A stretch of 6,150 bases of DNA from Micrococcales bacterium (GTDB taxonomy: Bacteria > Actinomycetota > Actinomycetes > Actinomycetales > Dermatophilaceae): contig PMJN01000122.1 of the NCBI GenBank assembly GCA_003157445.1, positions 1 through 6,150 on the forward strand, in the 5' to 3' direction. A program made the translations under genes and the position numbers. This document shows positions 4,828-6,150 of this stretch, in pieces. The first letter of the stretch is position 1. The number at the start of each line of letters is the position of its first letter. The notes under the pieces were generated by a model. The model searched no databases. It had not been told where the DNA came from and worked only from the letters and a program-made list of their open reading frames with translations.

Positions 4828-5149
4828 ACAGGCATTCCATCAGGTTGCCCGCCCGCAGCAGGCTGGCGTTCGCGTGATGGACACCGTCACTACGGTTGAA
4901 CAGCATCGAGCTGGCGAGGATCTGACCAATCGTGGTGCCGAAGCAGGGGCGATGAACAGTGGCTGTTCAGGTGGGTCAGTGCAGTGACTGAAGCCGAGTG
5001 CCCAGTGAGACAGTCAGGTCCAGCGTTAGTTGAGCTGATCGGCGTCTGTGCGCGTGGACTTGTCTCAACGGCTGCCTGGGAAGCCAGAATCCGCCGAGGC
5101 GCCGTATAACGACACGTTTGGAACCGGGCCAATCACGGCCGGCAGGATG
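4828..5149. other. Intergenic region between serA-like and TetR genes
   Basis: This stretch carries no convincing gene. Frames on either strand have mixed third-position bases and no recognisable motif. It should contain the promoter for the minus-strand serA-like gene, though I see no clear -35/-10 pair. It holds one perfect palindrome (4953-4969), one near-palindrome of the same 7-3-7 shape (4874-4890, one wobble mismatch), and a TCAGT/ACTGA pair at 4976-4991. Confidence 0.5.
4953..4969. promoter_or_regulatory. Perfect 7-3-7 palindrome upstream of serA-like gene
   Basis: TGAACAG-TGG-CTGTTCA is a perfect inverted repeat with 7-base arms, about 125 bases upstream of the serA-like start. Its size and symmetry suit an operator for a dimeric repressor such as TetR or GntR types. 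The TetR encoded next door (5150-5740) is one candidate, but there is no direct evidence. Confidence 0.4.
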
Positions 5150-5740
5150 TCAAGGTCCATTCCAGACGTGGTGGGTGTCGGCCTCGACGTCGAGTGCGGT
5201 GATCAGTGCCTCCACGAGGCGCTCGAAGCTGCGGTTGACGTCGACGGGGAGTCCGAACCCGCCACAGGTCTCCAGAGTGACGAAACCGTGCAGTGCCGAG
5301 CGCAAGGCACGAGTGGCGTCTATGGCGCCATCCCCGTGCAGGTGATAGCCGGTGAGGACTTCAAGAACGACCTCGACGGCGGCGGCGCTGGCGGCCTCGT
5401 CCTGCAGGTCGCCTGTCACGGGCGCGCGGATCGTGGCCGCGTAGCGACCCGGGTGCTCGGTAGCCCACTGGCGGTAGGCGCGAGATACGGCGCGGATCGC
5501 GTCGCCACGGGCACGGCCGACCGCCGCGCGGCCCAGCGTGTCGGCCAGCTCGGTCTTGGCGCGTACGGCGATGCTGCGCTGGAGCCCCTTCATGCCGTCC
5601 ACGTGCTTGTAGAGCGATGGCTGACGTACGCCGAGGTTCGCGGCGAGCGCGGCGAGTGTGAGCCGCGATAGCCCTAAATCGTCGGCGATCCTCTCGGCTT
5701 CGACCACTACGGCCTCCTGCGAGAGCCCGGCTCTAGACAC
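5150..5740 (-). CDS. TetR/AcrR family regulator with WHG C-terminal domain
   Basis: This 196-residue DNA-binding repressor has an N-terminal helix-turn-helix at about residues 26-46 (LTLAALAANLGVRQPSLYKHV), the signature part of TetR proteins. The C-terminal ligand and dimerisation half shows the features of the TetR 'WHG' family: WATEHPGRYAATI at 92-104 and ALHGFVTLETCGGFGLPVD at 149-167, which is 'LHG' where the name motif has 'WHG'. The ligand is unknown. The GTG start at 5740 overlaps the end of the upstream alpha/beta hydrolase gene by 8 bases, with GAGG about 9 bases ahead of it, so the two genes form one coupled operon. By analogy with such pairs, the regulator probably controls its own hydrolase operon; the promoter would lie beyond the right edge. 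Confidence 0.9.
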   Translation of the reverse strand: MSRAGLSQEAVVVEAERIADDLGLSRLTLAALAANLGVRQPSLYKHVDGMKGLQRSIAVRAKTELADTLGRAAVGRARGDAIRAVSRAYRQWATEHPGRYAATIRAPVTGDLQDEAASAAAVEVVLEVLTGYHLHGDGAIDATRALRSALHGFVTLETCGGFGLPVDVNRSFERLVEALITALDVEADTHHVWNGP

Positions 5741-6150
5741 GGTGTCCGGCCTCGGCCAGGAAGCCCACGATCGCAGTTGTCACGACCTGGGGCTGCTGGG
5801 ACTGCGGGTAGTGACCTGCCTGCGCCACCATGACGACCGAGCCGTGCAGTGTGCCGGCGATCCAGTCTGCCTCGGCGCGCGGGTCGGGGAAGTCGGGGTC
5901 CAGCTCTCCCATCACGACCAGGGTGCGCGCCCGGACATCGCCGAGCCGGGCCTGGACCGGGCCGTGATCGGTTCGTGTCGTGCGCGAGAAGGCCTTTGCG
6001 TAGCCCGGACGCTTGAGGCTTTGGTGAACCTTGCGCAGATACCCGTCCAGATCCGCGGGCTTGCGACCGGCGTACAACCGAGGGAGGTAGGACTTCCAGG
6101 CGAGCGCCGCCCATGGGGGGGCCATAGCCACGCGGAGCATGATCTGGTTG
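5733..6150 (-). CDS. Alpha/beta hydrolase, C-terminal part (runs off window)
   Basis: The minus-strand frame is open to the window edge, so only about the last 138 residues are visible; an internal ATG at 6140 is unlikely to be the true start. The visible part is the cap region and C-terminal half of an alpha/beta hydrolase fold. 'ARTLVVMGELDPDFPDP' supplies the strand ending in the catalytic acid (Asp of GELD), and 'VVMVAQAGHYPQSQQP' carries the catalytic histidine in the usual AGH-x-P setting. The nucleophile elbow (G-x-S-x-G) would lie beyond the edge. The cap segment resembles those of non-specific hydrolases of the haloperoxidase or esterase type; the substrate cannot be told. The stop (TAG) lies inside the start of the downstream TetR gene. 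Confidence 0.85.
   Translation of the reverse strand, partial: NQIMLRVAMAPPWAALAWKSYLPRLYAGRKPADLDGYLRKVHQSLKRPGYAKAFSRTTRTDHGPVQARLGDVRARTLVVMGELDPDFPDPRAEADWIAGTLHGSVVMVAQAGHYPQSQQPQVVTTAIVGFLAEAGHRV

Noticed and set aside
4151..4987. Plus-strand frame of 278 codons
   Set aside because: Mostly antisense to serA, with a Ser/Arg/Ala-rich translation and no domain.
5121..5142. GC-rich imperfect hairpin just after the TetR stop as a terminator
   Set aside because: The stem is short (about six pairs with a bulge) and no T-run follows on the minus strand.
5048..5671. Plus-strand frame of 207 codons
   Set aside because: Antisense to the TetR gene, which has a clear helix-turn-helix and WHG-type C-terminus.

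Overview
The window comes from a GC-rich bacterium, most likely a high-GC actinomycete. The reading frames I trust have strong G/C bias at third codon positions, GTG starts are common, and the regulators are typical of that group: a short Fur-family repressor, and a TetR of the type with a 'WHG' C-terminal domain beside an alpha/beta hydrolase. I cannot name a genus from the sequence.

Layout. Positions 1-720 hold no confident gene, only small palindromes and one short coding-like fragment (222-413). At 762-1845 lies a tightly coupled three-gene plus-strand operon: a small four-cysteine protein resembling a high-potential iron-sulfur protein (HiPIP), a PerR-type Fur-family regulator, and a short rubrerythrin without a rubredoxin domain. 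Both gene junctions are 4-base overlaps (GTGA, ATGA). A near-consensus Fur-type box (732-746) sits just before the first start codon. A DUF3501-family gene (1953-2546) follows after a strong hairpin that lacks a U-tract. Next comes a structured intergenic stretch with two hairpins (2547-2947), then the PAS-domain front end of a diguanylate cyclase whose GGDEF part is broken by two frame changes and cut short (2948-3530).

The right half is on the minus strand. A SerA-like D-3-phosphoglycerate dehydrogenase of the short, ACT-domain (E. coli) type occupies 3631-4827. It is followed by about 320 bases with a perfect 7-3-7 palindrome (4953-4969), a TetR/AcrR regulator (5150-5740), and the C-terminal part of an alpha/beta hydrolase that runs off the right edge and overlaps the TetR start by 8 bases.

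How the genes may work together. The left operon reads as a self-regulated peroxide defence unit. A metal-dependent peroxide sensor would repress the operon through the Fur-type box. Rubrerythrin would reduce hydrogen peroxide at its di-iron site. The small four-Cys protein could supply electrons in place of the missing rubredoxin domain. The last step, and any part played by DUF3501, is inference. SerA and the hydrolase/TetR pair look like separate units.
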